DNA of 64,000 bases from Mumia sp. zg.B17 (GTDB lineage: Bacteria > Actinomycetota > Actinomycetes > Propionibacteriales > Nocardioidaceae): NCBI RefSeq assembly GCF_019550915.1, contig NZ_JAHWCI010000008.1, forward strand, positions 434,001-498,000, written 5' to 3'. Shown piece by piece: positions 28,561 through 38,767 of the stretch; the first letter of the stretch is position 1; each line of letters opens with the position of its first letter. Under the pieces are notes generated by a model. That model did not search any database. It had not been told where the DNA came from and saw only the letters and a program-made list of their open reading frames with translations. Both the position numbers and the translations under genes were made by a program.

Positions 28561-29724
28561 TCAGACCGTCGCGGCGGCGAGCCGGGACAGCGGCTCGCTC
28601 AGCGCGTTGACGGCGTCGGACAGCGCCTTGACCTGCTCGGTCGTCAACTGGTCGTAGGCGACGAAGCCGTCACCGTCCTTGTGCTCGTCGAGGAGCGCCT
28701 GGAGCGCGTCGAAGCGCTCTGCGATCTGCGTGGCGAGCACCTCGTCGTTCTTCTCGACGATCGGCTGCACGCCCTCGAACGCGACGCGCGCGCCGTCGAC
28801 GTTGGCCTGGAAGTCCCAGAGGTCGGTCCGCGACCAGTACTCCTCCTCGCCGGTCACCTTGCCTGTGGCGACCTCGTCGAGCAGGCCACGGGAGCCGTTC
28901 GCGATCTGGTCGACGGAGTACGTGAGGTCCTGGACCCGGTCGTCGAGGGTCTGGGTGTTGGCCAGCAGGTCGTCGGCGTACGTCGACCGCTCCGCGCGGG
29001 TCAGCGGCTCGTAGCCCTTGGCCCGCTGCGGCCAGAGGTCCTTCTCGATCAGGTGCCACCCGGTCCAGCGCTGGCCCGGCTCGAGGTCGGCCTCGCGCGC
29101 GTCCATCTTGGGATCGAGGTCACCGAACGACTCGGCCACCGTCTCGATGCGCTCCCAGTGCTGGCGCGCGACCGGATAGAGCTCGCGGGCCTCGTCGTCC
29201 TTGCCGGCCGTGTAGAGCGCGACGAACCGCGTCGTCTGGTCGAGCAGCTGGGCGCTCTGGTCCTGCACGTACGCGGCGTAGTTCTTGTTGGCCTGGTCGA
29301 CCAGCACCTTGTCGTCCCCGCTGGCCGTGACGTCCTCGTCGGAGGGAGTCACCGCGAAGTCGTCGCGGATGCCCTCCCCCTTCATGCCCGGCTTGCAGGC
29401 GGTCACGTAGTCGCCCTCGGGCGCCGTCACCACGAGGTCACGAGTCAGGCCCGGGCCGATGTTCTCGATCTCGGCGACGATCCGCAGGCCGTCGGAGGCC
29501 AGCAGGTAGAACTCGGTGACCTCCGAGCCGTCGTTGCGGACGCTGAACCTCAGGTTGCCCGCGGGAGCCTTGGTGGCCGACAGCTCACAGCCGTCGGCGG
29601 TCGAGACCACGTCGAGGCTGCGGGCGTCACCTGCGTCGGCGGGTCGGTTGTCGGTGCACCCGGCGAGGACGCCGACCGACAGGGTGACGAGCCCGACGAC
29701 GGCGGGGAGGGAGGTACGACGCAT
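28561..29724 (-). CDS. efeO: Iron uptake lipoprotein EfeO (cupredoxin plus M75/imelysin domain)
   Basis: From ATG 29724 the protein has 387 residues. A signal peptide with lipobox 'VLAGC' (19-23) anchors it outside the membrane. The N-terminal cupredoxin-like domain (about 45-135) is followed by an all-helical M75 domain with 'HLIEKDLWPQR', containing the HxxE-like metal site. EfeO collects iron for the permease EfeU. It sits between efeU and efeB with 41- and 31-base gaps. An extended upstream frame overlaps efeU and is not used. Confidence 0.95.
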   Translation of the reverse strand: MRRTSLPAVVGLVTLSVGVLAGCTDNRPADAGDARSLDVVSTADGCELSATKAPAGNLRFSVRNDGSEVTEFYLLASDGLRIVAEIENIGPGLTRDLVVTAPEGDYVTACKPGMKGEGIRDDFAVTPSDEDVTASGDDKVLVDQANKNYAAYVQDQSAQLLDQTTRFVALYTAGKDDEARELYPVARQHWERIETVAESFGDLDPKMDAREADLEPGQRWTGWHLIEKDLWPQRAKGYEPLTRAERSTYADDLLANTQTLDDRVQDLTYSVDQIANGSRGLLDEVATGKVTGEEEYWSRTDLWDFQANVDGARVAFEGVQPIVEKNDEVLATQIAERFDALQALLDEHKDGDGFVAYDQLTTEQVKALSDAVNALSEPLSRLAAATV

Positions 29725-29765
29725 GTGAGCGGATCCTTCGTGGGGTGATGCGGTGTGGCGGTCGG

Positions 29766-30623
29766 TCAGGCGGAGACGCGCTGCTCGACCGGTCGGTCGG
29801 ACCGGTCGCGGCGTCGCATCGTGAGGAGGAAGAGGGTCATCGTCGGGACGAGGTACAGCAGCCAGGCGAGGCCCTCGAGGACGGTGGTGGCGGGCGAGAA
29901 GTTGAAGACACCCTTGAGAAGGGTGGCGTACCAGGTGGCCGGGTCGATGACGTCGGAGACGTCGAAGAGCACGTTGCCCAGCCCCGGGAGGATCCCCGCC
30001 TCCTGGAGGTCGTGCACCCCGTACGAGAGCACTCCCGCGGCCACGACGACGAGGAACGCTCCGGTCCAGAGGAAGAAACGCGAGAGGTTGATCCGGATCG
30101 CGCCCCGGTAGAAGAGGTAGCCGAGCACGACGGCGGTCGCGAGCCCGAGGGCGGCGCCGAGCAGCGGCTCCCACGTCGCGGTCTGGCCGTCGGCGGTGGC
30201 GGTCTGGGTCGCTGCCCAGAGGAACAGCGCCGTCTCGAGTCCCTCGCGGCCGACGGCGAGGAGGGCGACGACCACCAGGGACCAGCGTCCGGCGTCGGCG
30301 GCGACGTCGATCTTGCCGCGGAGCTCGCCGCTGATCGTGCGGGCCGCGCCCGCCATCCAGAAGACCATCCAGGTCACGAATGCCACGGCGATGATGCTCA
30401 GCGTGCCGCCGATCGCCTCCTGCGCCTCGAACGTCAGGCCGCGCGGACCGAAGGTCAGCAGGGCACCGAAGGCCGCGCTGATCCCGACGGCGAGTGCCAC
30501 TCCTGCCCAGATCTGCGGCAGGAGGTGGCGTCGCTCGGTCTTCACGAGGTAGGCGACGAGGATGCTGATGACCAGCGCCGCCTCGAGCCCCTCGCGCAGG
30601 CCGATGAGATAGTTCGCGAACAC
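29766..30623 (-). CDS. efeU: FTR1-family iron permease EfeU
   Basis: The 285-residue integral membrane protein carries two REGLE motifs, 'LREGLEAAL' near the N-terminus (9-17) and 'GREGLETALF' in the middle, the iron-binding Glu pair of the FTR1/OFeT family. About seven membrane helices are visible. GTG 30623 is chosen because it follows a strong GGGGGA site 4 bases away and puts the first REGLE in helix 1. It is the first gene of efeUOB and lies 15 bases downstream of a predicted DtxR/IdeR box. Confidence 0.95.
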   Translation of the reverse strand: MFANYLIGLREGLEAALVISILVAYLVKTERRHLLPQIWAGVALAVGISAAFGALLTFGPRGLTFEAQEAIGGTLSIIAVAFVTWMVFWMAGAARTISGELRGKIDVAADAGRWSLVVVALLAVGREGLETALFLWAATQTATADGQTATWEPLLGAALGLATAVVLGYLFYRGAIRINLSRFFLWTGAFLVVVAAGVLSYGVHDLQEAGILPGLGNVLFDVSDVIDPATWYATLLKGVFNFSPATTVLEGLAWLLYLVPTMTLFLLTMRRRDRSDRPVEQRVSA

Positions 30624-30637
30624 GCTTCCCCCTTGGC

Positions 30638-30656
30638 TTCTGTAAGCCTTTCCTAA
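30638..30656 (-). promoter_or_regulatory. Predicted DtxR/IdeR iron box upstream of efeU
   Basis: On the minus strand the site reads TTAGGAAAGGCTTACAGAA; against the palindromic consensus TTAGGTTAGGCTAACCTAA I count 14 of 19 matches. It lies 15 bases upstream of the efeU GTG, where a repressor would cover promoter or ribosome site. Iron-bound DtxR/IdeR is expected to repress efeUOB. Confidence 0.65.
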
Positions 30657-30720
30657 CTTAACCACGTTCGGCCGGGAGTCGCGCAAGGGCCGGCCCGTAC
30701 GGCCGGCCCCTCCGCACTGA

Positions 30721-32652
<1,932 letters not shown>

Positions 32653-32760
32653 TCAGGACACTGAGTTCGAGCACGTGATGTTGACCACATCCGTGGGCGC
32701 TCCGAGCATGGGTGCCGACCCCTGGCGCCGACCGCGCCCCTCGGACTCGGAAGGACGCGC

Positions 32761-33852
32761 ATGACCACCACCGCACGCGACACCGTCGACGGCATCTTCG
32801 ACGGACTCGAGGGGCTGACGATCGACTCCCACGAGCGCGTCCACTTCCACCACGACGAGGCCACCGGGCTGAGCGCGATCATCGCCGTGCACGACACCCG
32901 GCTCGGTCCGGCACTCGGCGGCACGCGGTTCTACCCGTACGCGTCCGGGAGCGATGCCCTCACCGATGTGCTCCGTCTCTCGGAGGGCATGACGTACAAG
33001 GCAGCGGCCGCGGGGCTCGACCTCGGCGGCGGCAAGGCCGTGATCGTCGGGGACCCGGCGACACTCAGGTCGCGGGCGCTGCTCCGCGCGTACGGTCGGT
33101 TCGTCGGGTCGCTGGGGGGCCGATACATCACCGCGGGTGACGTGGGTGTCACGGCGGAGGACCTCGACGTGGTCGGCGAGGAGACCCCGTACGTCGTCGG
33201 TCGCACGGTCGCGGCGGGCGGCTCGGGTGACAGCGGGTTCGCGACGGCGTTGGGCGTGTTCTCCGCGATGCGCGCGGCCGCCGCGCACACGTTCGGGAGC
33301 GCCGACCTCGGCGCTCTGACCGTCGGCGTCGAGGGGGCGGGCAAGGTCGGTCTCCGGCTGATCGGACTGCTGCGCGACCAGGGAGCGCGTGTGGTGCTCG
33401 CCGAGCCCGACGCCGGCGCACGTCGCCGGGCCGGGGAGACCCATCTCGGGCTGGAGCTCGTGGACTCGGTGGTCGACGCCGAGGTGGACGTCTATGCCCC
33501 GTGCGCCCTCGGCGGCACGCTCACGCCGGCCTCGGTCGGGACGGTGCGCGCCGGTCTCGTCTGCGGCGCCGCCAACAATCAGCTCTCGACTCCGGACGTC
33601 GAGGAGATGCTCGTCGAGCGTGGGACGGTCTGGGTGCCGGACTACGTCGCGAACGCAGGAGGCCTCGTCCAGGTCGGCGGCGAGCGCGACGGCAGCACGC
33701 CCGACCAGGTCCGGGTGAGGGTCGCCGCGCTGGAGGACCGCGTCCGCGACATCTTCGCGACGGCGAGCGCGGAGAGGACGACGGCCGGTGCCGCAGCCCG
33801 TGCTCTGGCCCGCCGACGTCTGGACGCCGCCGAGGCGCCGCCCGGCAGGTGA
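32761..33852 (+). CDS. Leu/Phe/Val dehydrogenase (amino-acid dehydrogenase)
   Basis: This 363-residue NAD-dependent enzyme deaminates branched-chain or aromatic amino acids. 'GMTYKAAAAGLDLGGGKAVI' (76-95, Lys80 and Lys92 catalytic) and the Rossmann loop 'GVEGAGKVGLRL' are diagnostic; 'PCALGGTLT' and 'GAANNQL' complete the active site. Placement among tyrosine/phenylalanine genes suggests an aromatic amino acid as substrate, but sequence alone does not separate valine, leucine and phenylalanine dehydrogenases. A possible GGAAGG site precedes ATG 32761. The amidase gene starts 34 bases after its stop. Confidence 0.92.
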   Translation: MTTTARDTVDGIFDGLEGLTIDSHERVHFHHDEATGLSAIIAVHDTRLGPALGGTRFYPYASGSDALTDVLRLSEGMTYKAAAAGLDLGGGKAVIVGDPATLRSRALLRAYGRFVGSLGGRYITAGDVGVTAEDLDVVGEETPYVVGRTVAAGGSGDSGFATALGVFSAMRAAAAHTFGSADLGALTVGVEGAGKVGLRLIGLLRDQGARVVLAEPDAGARRRAGETHLGLELVDSVVDAEVDVYAPCALGGTLTPASVGTVRAGLVCGAANNQLSTPDVEEMLVERGTVWVPDYVANAGGLVQVGGERDGSTPDQVRVRVAALEDRVRDIFATASAERTTAGAAARALARRRLDAAEAPPGR

Positions 33853-33886
33853 CGGCGAGACCTCCACGTGCGCGAGGATCGTCGGC

Positions 33887-34816
33887 ATGACCCACCACGA
33901 CCTCGCCGGCGATCCTCAGCACCTCTGGACGACGACCCACGAGCCCCGGCTGGAGGTCGCGTCCGGCGACACGGTGTCGTTCGACTGCGAGGATGCCGTG
34001 AACGGGCGGTACGACGAGGTGCCGACGGGCGGAGCGCTGCCTGCGTCCGACCCGACACGGCCGATGTACCCGCTCGCCGGCCCCGTCGTGGTCGCCGGCG
34101 CAAGGCCCGGTGACGTGCTCGAGGTGGAGATCCTCGAGGCGGAAGGGACCAAGGGATTCGGCTGGACCGTGCTGGGGCCGGACGAAGGACTGCTCGCCGC
34201 CGACTTCAGCGAGAGGTACCTGTTCCGCTGGGAGATCGACGGCGACCACACCGACATGGGCGACGTGGCGCGCGTGCCGGTCCGTCCGTTCTTCGGCGTC
34301 GTCGGCGTCTGCCCGGACACCGTCGAGCCGCTGCCGGTCATGCCGCCAGGCACGTTCGGCGGCAACCTCGACTGCCGCGACCTCGTCGTCGGCTCGTCGG
34401 TGTTCCTGCCGGTCCAGGTGCCGGGCGCTCGGCTCGCGATCGGCGACCCGCACGCGGCGCAGGGTGACGGCGAGGTGTGCGTGAGCGCGGTCGAATGGGC
34501 GGCCCGCGGTTCCGTACGCGTTCGCCTGCACCAGGGGCGATCGATCCCCGGGCCGCAGTTCCGGACTCCCGGTGCGCTGCGCACGGGGCTCGAGGATGCC
34601 GGCTGGTATGCGACGACCGGGGTGGCGCCGTCCTTGATGCGGGCCGCTCAGGACGCCGTGCGGGCGATGATCGACCACCTCGGCCACACCTACGGGCTCG
34701 ACCCGCGCGACGCCTACGTGCTGTGCAGCGTCGTGGTCGACCTCAAGATCAGCGAGGTGGTCGACGCACCGAACTGGGTGGTCAGCGCGTACCTGCCGTT
34801 GAGCGTCATGCGCTGA
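33887..34816 (+). CDS. Acetamidase/formamidase family protein
   Basis: The 309-residue protein belongs to the FmdA/AmdA fold: 'VSFDCEDAVNG' near the start, 'GPVVVAGARPGDVLEVEI', 'MPPGTFGGNLDCRDLV' and 'DPHAAQGDGEVCVSA' hold the conserved Asp, Cys and His residues of the metal site. Family enzymes hydrolyse short amides to ammonia and acid. Why it sits in the aromatic cluster is unclear; it might act on an amide intermediate. ATG 33887 gives a family-like N-terminus. Confidence 0.92.
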   Translation: MTHHDLAGDPQHLWTTTHEPRLEVASGDTVSFDCEDAVNGRYDEVPTGGALPASDPTRPMYPLAGPVVVAGARPGDVLEVEILEAEGTKGFGWTVLGPDEGLLAADFSERYLFRWEIDGDHTDMGDVARVPVRPFFGVVGVCPDTVEPLPVMPPGTFGGNLDCRDLVVGSSVFLPVQVPGARLAIGDPHAAQGDGEVCVSAVEWAARGSVRVRLHQGRSIPGPQFRTPGALRTGLEDAGWYATTGVAPSLMRAAQDAVRAMIDHLGHTYGLDPRDAYVLCSVVVDLKISEVVDAPNWVVSAYLPLSVMR

Positions 34817-34838
34817 CGCGCACGCCGCGGTCGGGGAG

Positions 34839-34863
34839 GTTTGGAGATGTTACCGCCGGGTAC
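34839..34863 (+). promoter_or_regulatory. Candidate stress-sigma (SigB/SigF type) promoter
   Basis: GTTT at 34839-34842 and GGGTAC at 34858-34863 are separated by 15 bases, matching the GTTT-N14-16-GGGTA(T/C) pattern of actinobacterial stress sigma factors. It is 83 bases upstream of the small membrane protein gene. No experimental support is available from sequence. Confidence 0.5.
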
Positions 34864-34946
34864 CTGAGTTTGATCGCGTTTTCGCGGCCCGGGAGAGGCC
34901 GAGCCGATCCGGCTAGAGCCTCCTGATCTCACACAAGGAATTCACA

Positions 34947-35234
34947 ATGTCGACCACGCATGCCACCCACCAGAACCACGACCGCTCGACCGCCCGACTG
35001 AGCACCGAGACCAAGGCGTCCTTCAAGACGAGCGAGCTCATCGCCTACGTCGTCGTCGCGCTCGGCGTCCTGATCGCCTCGGCCTTCGTCGACGGCAGCG
35101 ACTTCGGTCCTCAGGAGGCATGGTTCTACGTGACCCTCCTGACGATCGGCTACATGGTCAGCCGCGGCCTGGCGAAGTCCGGAAGCCGTGACTTCTACGA
35201 CGCCGGCGACCGGGCTGAGTCCGACCGCCACTGA
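34947..35234 (+). CDS. Small membrane protein (95 residues)
   Basis: ATG 34947 follows AAGGA at 8 bases. The protein has a polar, Thr/His-rich N-terminus, two hydrophobic segments (about 31-46 and 58-71) separated by 'DGSDFGPQEAW', and a charged C-terminus. It matches no family I can name, but short two-helix proteins of this sort are common in actinobacteria. It has its own candidate stress promoter and a strong terminator, so it is probably transcribed alone. Confidence 0.75.
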   Translation: MSTTHATHQNHDRSTARLSTETKASFKTSELIAYVVVALGVLIASAFVDGSDFGPQEAWFYVTLLTIGYMVSRGLAKSGSRDFYDAGDRAESDRH

Positions 35235-35250
35235 TCTCGTACCGAGACAC

Positions 35251-35285
35251 CGAACCGCCTCAGCGTCTGACGCTGGGGCGGTTCG
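35251..35285. terminator. Strong bidirectional hairpin terminator
   Basis: CGAACCGCCTCAGCGT (35251-35266) pairs with ACGCTGGGGCGGTTCG (35270-35285) with one T-G wobble, a 16-bp stem with a 3-base loop. It lies between the convergent small membrane gene and hmgA and probably stops transcripts from both. Confidence 0.75.
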
Positions 35286-35315
35286 TGCGTGGTGACGGCA
35301 CCAACGCTGCCGGGG

Positions 35316-36515
35316 TCAGTCGGAGCCGAGGGCCCTGGCGGCGGCGGTGCCGTACGCGTGGTCGTCGGTTGCGGTGCCACCCTCGCCGAGCTCCAGCGGC
35401 CGGAAGGTGTCGACCATGACCGCGACCTCGTCGAACTCCTGGGCCCCGAGCGAGGCTTCGACCGCGCCCGGCTGCGGCCCGTGCGCGATGCCTCCCGGAT
35501 GCAGCGAGATGGAGCCGACGCCGATGCCGGTGCCCTTGCGCGCCTCGTAGTCGCCGGCGACGTAGAACATGACCTCGTCGGAGTCCACGTTGGAGTGGTA
35601 GTACGGCACGGGGATCGACAGCGGGTGGTAGTCGACCTTGCGGGGCAGGAAGTTGCAGACCACGAAATTGTGCCCCTCGAAAACCTGGTGCACCGGCGGC
35701 GGCTGGTGCACCTTGCCGGTGATGGGCATGTAGTCCTCGATGTTGAACGTGTAGGGATAGAGGCAGCCGTCCCAGCCCACGACGTCGAACGGGTGCGTGG
35801 CGTACGTCAGCCGTGTCCCCACCACTCCCGACGGACCCGATCCGCGGTGCTTGACCAGCACCTCGACGTCCGTGCCGTCCACGACGAAGGGCTCGTCCGG
35901 GCCGTGGAGGTCACGCTCGCAGTACGGCGCGTGCTCGAGCAGCTGGCCGTACCGCGACAGGTAGCGCTTCGGCGGCGCGACGTGACTGTTGCTCTCGATC
36001 GCATAGAGGCGGCTCAGCTCCGCGGGCACCCACCGGTGCGTCGTCGCCCGCGGGATGACGACGTAGTCGCCCGGCCGGTACGGCACGACGCCGAACACCG
36101 TCTCGACGACACCGGTCCCCGCCTCGACGAAGACGCACTCATCCCCCACCGCGTTGCGGTAGTACGGCGAGGTCTCGCCCGCCACGACGTACGAGATCCG
36201 CACGTCACTGTTGCCCAGGACGAGTCGTCGTCCGGTCACCGGATCGAGCGCCTTCGCCTCGGCCTCGTCGAACAGCTCGTGCAGCCTGAGGTGGATCAGC
36301 CGGATGGGGTGGTTCGCGGTCGTGGCCAGATCGGGCAGGTCCCAGACCTCGCTCGCGCTGATCGCGTGGGGCACGCCGCGGTGGTAGAGCAGCGACGAGT
36401 CCGACGAGAAGCCCTCCTCGCCCATGAGCTCCTCGTAGCGGAGCGCACCGCCCTCGTCGCGCAGCTGCGTGTGGCGCTGGCGCGGGACGTCACCGACCTT
36501 GCGGTAGTAGACCAC
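35316..36515 (-). CDS. hmgA: Homogentisate 1,2-dioxygenase
   Basis: HmgA opens the ring of homogentisate to maleylacetoacetate. The 399-residue protein has the cupin-type iron ligands in 'YYHSNVDSDEVMFY' (His and Glu) and 'GSISLHPGGIAHGP' (His), and 'EGHNFVVCNFLPR' just before. Length is close to bacterial homologues of the shorter type. GTG 36515 with GGAG about 8 bases upstream is the best start. It is divergent from the unknown gene at 36609, with a shared 93-base control region holding a palindrome. Confidence 0.95.
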   Translation of the reverse strand: MVYYRKVGDVPRQRHTQLRDEGGALRYEELMGEEGFSSDSSLLYHRGVPHAISASEVWDLPDLATTANHPIRLIHLRLHELFDEAEAKALDPVTGRRLVLGNSDVRISYVVAGETSPYYRNAVGDECVFVEAGTGVVETVFGVVPYRPGDYVVIPRATTHRWVPAELSRLYAIESNSHVAPPKRYLSRYGQLLEHAPYCERDLHGPDEPFVVDGTDVEVLVKHRGSGPSGVVGTRLTYATHPFDVVGWDGCLYPYTFNIEDYMPITGKVHQPPPVHQVFEGHNFVVCNFLPRKVDYHPLSIPVPYYHSNVDSDEVMFYVAGDYEARKGTGIGVGSISLHPGGIAHGPQPGAVEASLGAQEFDEVAVMVDTFRPLELGEGGTATDDHAYGTAAARALGSD

Positions 36516-36544
36516 CGTGGGCTCCCCCTCGCGTGCCGCCCGCC

Positions 36545-36566
36545 GGACCTTTCCGATAATCGGTCC
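36545..36566. promoter_or_regulatory. Palindromic operator candidate between hmgA and the 36609 gene
   Basis: CCGATAATCGG (36553-36563) is a perfect 11-base palindrome about a central A, nested in GGACC/GGTCC arms (36545-36566). It lies 30 bases from the hmgA start and 43 from the divergent start, suitable for a regulator such as the nearby IclR protein. The assignment is inference. Confidence 0.45.
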
Positions 36567-36608
36567 GCGCGGTTCCCTTTCAGAACATCCTGGGTTTAGG
36601 GTTCCGGT

Positions 36609-37463
36609 ATGTCAACCGTCCCCCCGATGCTCCGCGCCCTGATCGACGACGCGGCCGTCTTCCCTCCCGGCAACGCGGCGCTGGCCGACGCCGTACGCGC
36701 CCACCGCGGTCACCGGTCGTCGCCCTTGACCGACCTCGTCGGGCCGCTGGTCGTCCCCGCCGCGTCGCTCGACGACCTTGTCTCCATCGCCGCGACCGAC
36801 GCGGACGCCGCTCCGCTCGACGTCGCCCTGGTCGGGACCGCCGAGGAGCTCGCGGTCGCGGCTCCCCAGGCTGGGGCCACGTCGACTCTGCTGCTCGAGT
36901 CGCTCGAGACCCGCCTCCCTGCCGCGACGCCCGGGGCCGTCGACCTCGCCGTCGAGACGCTGCGGACGACCAGCGAGAACGCGACGCCGACCGCGCTGGA
37001 GCTGGCGCTCCCGAGCCACCCCCTCGACGCGGCATGGCTCGCCGCCGCGGACGCTGCCGCCGCCCGCGGCGTGCGGGTCAAGCTGCGCACCGGCGGCGCG
37101 ACCGCCGAGGCGTTCCCGACGCCCGACACCCTGGCGACGGCGATCGTCGCGCTGGTCGAGCGAGGGATCGCCTTCAAGTGCACGGCCGGCCTGCACCACG
37201 CCGTACGCGCCGAGGATCCCGCGACCGGACTCGTGCATCACGGCTTCCTCAACGTGCTGCTGGCGACCCGCGCGAGCCTGGACCGTGCTGACCTGCGCAC
37301 CGTCGCCGTCGTCCTGGAGGAGCAGTCGGCGGAGGTGCTCATGGAGGACGCGGGGGCGGTCGGCCCGGAGGCGCTCGCCGAGGCCCGCACGTGGTTCACG
37401 TCCTTCGGGTCCTGCAGCATCGACGAACCGGTGCAGGACCTGCGCTCGCTGGGGCTCCTGTGA
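36609..37463 (+). CDS. Unrecognised protein of the homogentisate cluster; candidate catabolic enzyme
   Basis: A 284-residue soluble protein. It begins 'LIDDAAVFPPGNAAL' and has repeating beta/alpha units suggesting a TIM-like barrel, with conserved-looking patches 'VKLRTGGATAEAFPTP' and 'KCTAGLHHAVR' and 'LVHHGFLNVLLA' rich in His, Lys and Cys. No standard family name comes to mind and no thioredoxin/GST fold is seen. It lies immediately upstream of fahA (GTGA overlap) and divergent from hmgA, exactly where a maleylacetoacetate isomerase might be coded. That role is only a hypothesis. Confidence 0.8.
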   Translation: MSTVPPMLRALIDDAAVFPPGNAALADAVRAHRGHRSSPLTDLVGPLVVPAASLDDLVSIAATDADAAPLDVALVGTAEELAVAAPQAGATSTLLLESLETRLPAATPGAVDLAVETLRTTSENATPTALELALPSHPLDAAWLAAADAAAARGVRVKLRTGGATAEAFPTPDTLATAIVALVERGIAFKCTAGLHHAVRAEDPATGLVHHGFLNVLLATRASLDRADLRTVAVVLEEQSAEVLMEDAGAVGPEALAEARTWFTSFGSCSIDEPVQDLRSLGLL

Positions 37464-38767
37464 CGGCCGCGACGACGTGGGTCCCGGGCGGCGCCGGGTC
37501 CGGGTACGACGTCGACCACCTGCCGTACGGCGTGTTCGGGCTCCGCTCGGAGGGACCGTCGAGCCAGCACCGGATCGGCGTACGGATCGGCGACCACGTG
37601 CTCGACCTCGCGGGCGCCGCGGGCGGTGAAGGCGGTGAAGGGTTCGGCCGGCACCTGGGCGGCCCGACGCTCAACACGCTCATGGCCGCAGGGCGGACCA
37701 CGTGGGACGAGATCAGGCGATGGCTCCAGGCCACGCTCCTCGACCACGACGCCGGGCCCGAGCGCCTGTCCGGGCATCTGCACCGTCTCGACGAGGTGAC
37801 GCTGCACCTGCCGTTCGAGGTGGCCGACTACATCGACTTCTACTGCTCGCTGGACCACGCGACCAACGTGGGGCGGATCTTCCGCCCCGACGCCGAGCCG
37901 CTGCTGCCCAACTGGCGCCACCTGCCGGTCGGCTACCACGGGCGCGCCGGCACGGTCGTCGTCTCGGGCACCGACGTCGTACGCCCGCTGGGCCAGCGCA
38001 AGGGTCCAGATGCGGCAGAGCCCGACTTCGGCCCGAGCGCGCGTCTCGACATCGAGGCCGAGGTCGGTTTTGTCGTCGGGACCCCGAGCCGCCTCGGTGA
38101 CTCCGTCCCGACGAGCGGCTTCGCCGAGCACGTCTTCGGGGTGGTCCTCCTCAACGACTGGTCGGCCCGCGACATCCAGGCGTGGGAGTACGTGCCGCTC
38201 GGGCCCTTCCTCGGCAAGTCCTTCGCGACCTCGGTCTCACCGTGGGTGACACCGCTGGCCGCGCTCGAGCCGTCCCGCGTTCCCCTGCCGAGCCAGGATC
38301 CGCCGCCGCTGCCGTACCTCCAGGTCGCGGAGCCGGCCGGGTACGACCTCGCGCTCGAGGTCGAGCTCAACGGTGAGGTCGTGAGCCGCCCGCCGTACCG
38401 GACGATGTACTGGAGTCCCGCCCAGATGCTCGCGCACCTGACGAGCAACGGCGCGTCGCTGCGGACCGGCGACCTCTTCGCCTCCGGCACCGTGTCGGGT
38501 CCGGAGCGCGGGGAGCGCGGGTCGTTCCTCGAGCTCTCGTGGGGCGGACGCGAGCCGTGGACCGCCGGCGGGGAGGAGCGTACGTTCCTGCGCGACGGCG
38601 ACGAGGTGGTGCTGCGCGCGAGTGCCGGCACCGTGACTCTCGGCGAGGTCCGCGGCCGCATCCTCCCCGCCCCCTCCCGTCCCTCCCGTCCCTCCCGCCC
38701 GTCCCGCCCGTCCCGTCCGTCCCGTCCGTCCCGTCCGCGATTTGTGCAGTTGGACCAGGAATCATGA
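37460..38767 (+). CDS. fahA: Fumarylacetoacetase
   Basis: FAH cleaves fumarylacetoacetate to fumarate and acetoacetate, ending tyrosine degradation. From GTG 37460 the protein has 435 residues and metal and catalytic residues at the same numbers as mouse FAH: Asp126, His133, Glu199, Glu201, Asp233 and Lys253 ('DFYCSLDHATNVG', 'LDIEAEVGF', 'NDWSARDIQ', 'FLGKSFATS'). The catalytic domain ends near 'GRILP'; after that come seven Ser-Arg-Pro repeats and a short tail read from an inverted repeat, a feature not expected in the family. GTG overlaps the upstream stop. Confidence 0.95.
   Translation: MTAATTWVPGGAGSGYDVDHLPYGVFGLRSEGPSSQHRIGVRIGDHVLDLAGAAGGEGGEGFGRHLGGPTLNTLMAAGRTTWDEIRRWLQATLLDHDAGPERLSGHLHRLDEVTLHLPFEVADYIDFYCSLDHATNVGRIFRPDAEPLLPNWRHLPVGYHGRAGTVVVSGTDVVRPLGQRKGPDAAEPDFGPSARLDIEAEVGFVVGTPSRLGDSVPTSGFAEHVFGVVLLNDWSARDIQAWEYVPLGPFLGKSFATSVSPWVTPLAALEPSRVPLPSQDPPPLPYLQVAEPAGYDLALEVELNGEVVSRPPYRTMYWSPAQMLAHLTSNGASLRTGDLFASGTVSGPERGERGSFLELSWGGREPWTAGGEERTFLRDGDEVVLRASAGTVTLGEVRGRILPAPSRPSRPSRPSRPSRPSRPSRPRFVQLDQES
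38675..38737 (+). repeat. Tandem repeat, 7 x 9 bp, at the 3' end of fahA
   Basis: Seven units of TCCCG(T/C)CC(C/G) encode Ser-Arg-Pro repeats (38675-38737). The unit itself is built from CGTCC steps, so slippage could change its length. It lies outside the catalytic domain of FAH. Confidence 0.85.

Noticed and set aside
38675-38737. Possible CRISPR array at the Ser-Arg-Pro repeats
   Set aside because: The units are 9 bp, head to tail and without spacers; it is a coding minisatellite.
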